Assembly (NCBI RefSeq): GCF_017094505.1
Contig: NZ_CP064787.1
Location: 1,240,001-1,304,000, forward strand
Origin: Halapricum desulfuricans
GTDB lineage: Archaea; Halobacteriota; Halobacteria; Halobacteriales; Haloarculaceae
Length of the DNA stretch: 64,000 nucleotides
Direction of reading: 5' to 3'
Within the stretch, counting starts at the first letter, position 1. Every line of letters starts with the position of its first letter. Positions 62,678 to 64,000 of the stretch are shown piece after piece. The position numbers and the translations under genes are program-made. The notes beneath the pieces are model-generated. The model did not search any database. It was not told the DNA's origin and saw only the letters and a program-made list of their open reading frames with translations.

Positions 62678-63133
62678 TCACAGTTCGTCGAGCGTGACGG
62701 CCTCGTGCGCTGCGTTTCGAAGCGCGTCCGAGCGGCCGTACGCGCCCGGTGCGATCGCGACCGTCCGGAGTCCCTCGCGGGCGGCGAGTTCCAGCACCGG
62801 TTTGAAGTCGGTGTCCCGAGAGGCGATCGCCAGCACGTCGGCGTCGCCGCTCGCGGCGAGGGCGGCCGCGTCGACGGCGAGTTTGACGTCGACGTCGCCG
62901 CTGGTCGTGACGACCTCGAACCCGCGGGCCTCGGCCGCCTGAATCAGCCCGGGGGTCGCGTGCTCGTCAAGATACAGCCGCGTCGTCACGAGCCGGCCGC
63001 GTTGGCTTGCGACGGCGCGGAGTTCGTCCAGATCGACGTCGAACTCGTCACGGAAGACGTTCGGTCCGTCGACGAGCAGTGCGACGCGCGATTCGCTCGT
63101 AGCGGAGCCGAACAGTCGGCCGAGCAGTCCCAT
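62678..63133 (-). CDS. NYN domain (LabA-like) putative ribonuclease
   Basis: A 151-residue protein with a NYN/PIN-fold core: VALLVDGPNVFRDEFDVDLDELRAVASQRGRLVTTRLYLDEHATPG (first Asp), FEVVTTSGDVDVKLAVDAAALAASGDADVLAIASRDTDFKPVL (Asp pair) and TVAIAPGAYGRSDALRNAAHEAVTLDEL. Such proteins are putative RNA nucleases. The start at 63133 (MGLLGRLFGSATSES) gives a family-sized protein. It is transcribed away from the tRNA-Glu gene. Confidence 0.88.
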   Translation of the reverse strand: MGLLGRLFGSATSESRVALLVDGPNVFRDEFDVDLDELRAVASQRGRLVTTRLYLDEHATPGLIQAAEARGFEVVTTSGDVDVKLAVDAAALAASGDADVLAIASRDTDFKPVLELAAREGLRTVAIAPGAYGRSDALRNAAHEAVTLDEL

Positions 63134-63251
63134 ACCCGTCGGTATTTCCCAGCAGATATGGATGTTGCGACAGCGGCCGGTAGTAATCGCGTCGTCGCGG
63201 CCCGTCTGCGGGATAGTGTAGCACGGCCCGTGCTCGCTCCGATTGGTGTAA

Positions 63252-63259
63252 TTTATAAA
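63252..63259 (+). promoter_or_regulatory. TATA box of tRNA-Glu
   Basis: TTTATAAA is centred about 33 bases before the first base of the tRNA-Glu gene, the normal archaeal spacing for tRNA promoters. Confidence 0.7.
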
Positions 63260-63288
63260 CCCGCAAGCCATCGTTCCCGATGTCGAAC

Positions 63289-63363
<75 letters not shown>

Positions 63364-63463
63364 TGGCTTTTCGAGCGAACGAAATGAACGAGAAACAGCC
63401 ACGCGCAGGGACAGAATTTGAACCACGGCAGACGCGCGTAACGCCGTGAGCACGTCTGGCATC

Positions 63464-63484
63464 GGGTTCAAATCCCTGACCGAG
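63464..63484 (+). repeat. Duplicate of the tRNA-Glu 3' end
   Basis: GGGTTCAAATCCCTGACCGAG is identical to bases 63341-63361 of the tRNA-Glu gene and is followed by TAT in place of CAT. Repeats of a tRNA 3' end are the usual form of attachment sites of integrases that target tRNA genes. Only 123 bases lie between the copies, with no integrase, so this would be a scar of a lost element, or a chance partial tRNA copy. Confidence 0.55.
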
Positions 63485-63563
63485 TATTCTGTAGCCCGCA
63501 AGCTCGCGAGCGACTGCTGTTCATCGCTCGAACGTTCCGAACGACGTGAGCGAGAAGCGCGAC

Positions 63564-64000
63564 CTATCGCACGGCCCGCGTCGCGGCGTCCATGATCTCG
63601 ATCGCTTCCTTGATCTGTTCGATACCGGTCGCGTACGAGATGCGGGCGTACCCGTCGCCGTGCTGGCCGAAGGCGTCGCCGGGCACGACCACGACCCCGC
63701 GGGCGAGCACTTCCTCGACCCAGCCGTCGGGGACTCTCGGCATCGCGTAGAACGCGCCTTTCGGGGTCGGATACGTCAGTCCCATGTCGTCAAGCCCATC
63801 GAGCAGGACGTCTCGCCGTCGCTGGAAGGCAGAGACCATCTCCTCGACGGCGTCTTGCGGTCCCGAAAGGGCGGCTTCCGCGGCGTACTGGGCGGGCGCG
63901 CTGGCACAGGCCTGAACGTACTGGTGGACGCGCAACATCCGCTCGATCCGGTCGGTCGGCCCGGTCACCCAGCCGAGTCGCCACCCGGTCATCGAGTAGG
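63564..64000 (-). CDS. PLP-dependent aminotransferase (partial, N-terminus beyond the window)
   Basis: The last 145 codons of an aspartate-type fold I aminotransferase. The frame enters from the right edge with YSMTGWRLGWVTGP, just after the expected PLP Lys segment, and has PTPKGAFYAMPRVPDGWVEEVLARGVVVVPGDAFGQHGDGYARISYATGIEQIKEAIEIM, including the substrate-carboxylate Arg in ARISYAT. The start and the PLP Lys are outside the window. Class I/II aminotransferases of this form convert amino acids to 2-oxo acids; the substrate is not determined. Confidence 0.9.
   Translation of the reverse strand, partial: YSMTGWRLGWVTGPTDRIERMLRVHQYVQACASAPAQYAAEAALSGPQDAVEEMVSAFQRRRDVLLDGLDDMGLTYPTPKGAFYAMPRVPDGWVEEVLARGVVVVPGDAFGQHGDGYARISYATGIEQIKEAIEIMDAATRAVR

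Overview
The window is chromosomal DNA of a halophilic archaeon (class Halobacteria). The evidence is high GC content, strongly acidic proteins, ATG or GTG starts placed about 25-30 bases after TATA-like boxes (leaderless transcription), GTGA/ATGA overlaps within operons, and many haloarchaea-specific families (DUF5778, DUF5800, UPF0058, DUF3054, DUF7282, DUF7331/DUF7563-like small proteins). I cannot fix the genus. A membrane-bound NiFe uptake hydrogenase next to normal aerobic cytochrome-oxidase genes is uncommon in this class.

Layout. 0.2-5.7 kb: Z-prenyl diphosphate synthase, glutamyl-tRNA reductase (hemA, with a tiny overlapping upstream ORF), an SDR reductase, a bactofilin-like protein and small haloarchaeal proteins. 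5.9-10.6 kb: a cytochrome-oxidase biogenesis block (ABC exporter pair, DUF7546-like membrane protein, CtaA-CtaB fusion) divergent from coxB. 10.7-15.2 kb: fen1, a GNAT, a methyltransferase, DUF3054 and two coupled membrane proteins. 15.3-19.8 kb: pabA/pabB, a helix-hairpin-helix protein, aroE and phosphopantoate-beta-alanine ligase. 20-24.2 kb: a tRNA-Val and the trpD-F-E-G operon. 24.3-29.8 kb: an M24 peptidase, then a TetR/NmrA unit divergent from a DrrAB-type ABC exporter with a near-perfect 20-bp palindrome between them. 29.9-37.7 kb: glmM-like mutase, regulators, tiaS with a duplicated 3' end, SRPBCC, EamA and HAD proteins.

37.7-49.8 kb: a 57-bp tandem repeat array, an orphan sugar-binding lipoprotein, malic enzyme fused to a phosphotransacetylase domain, a nucleotidyltransferase and glycosyltransferase, ADP-forming acetate-CoA ligase with its DRTGG-domain neighbour, and the diadenylate cyclase (dacZ)-mscS pair. 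49.9-52.7 kb: a lone dhaK and hemL separated by a 60-bp tandem array. 53.0-57.3 kb: a five-gene NiFe hydrogenase operon that includes an unrecognised 54-residue CxxC protein. 57.9-60.3 kb: a secreted protein with six nearly identical 112-residue repeats. 60.4-64 kb: nth, a membrane protein with five DUF1508-like repeats, a NYN-domain protein, tRNA-Glu with a duplicated 3' end, and the 3' part of an aminotransferase.

How it fits together: the hydrogenase faces outward (Tat signal plus membrane anchor) and would feed electrons through its b-type cytochrome to the quinone pool, while coxB and ctaAB serve the oxygen end of the chain. Acetate and overflow carbon pass through the ADP-forming ligase and malic enzyme. 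The Trp and p-aminobenzoate routes both draw on the shikimate pathway represented by aroE. The most promising little-described items are the small CxxC protein in the hydrogenase operon, the CxxC membrane protein in the oxidase block, the TetR operator, the two tandem arrays, and the repeat-built surface and membrane proteins. All assignments were made by reading the sequence; no database search was run.
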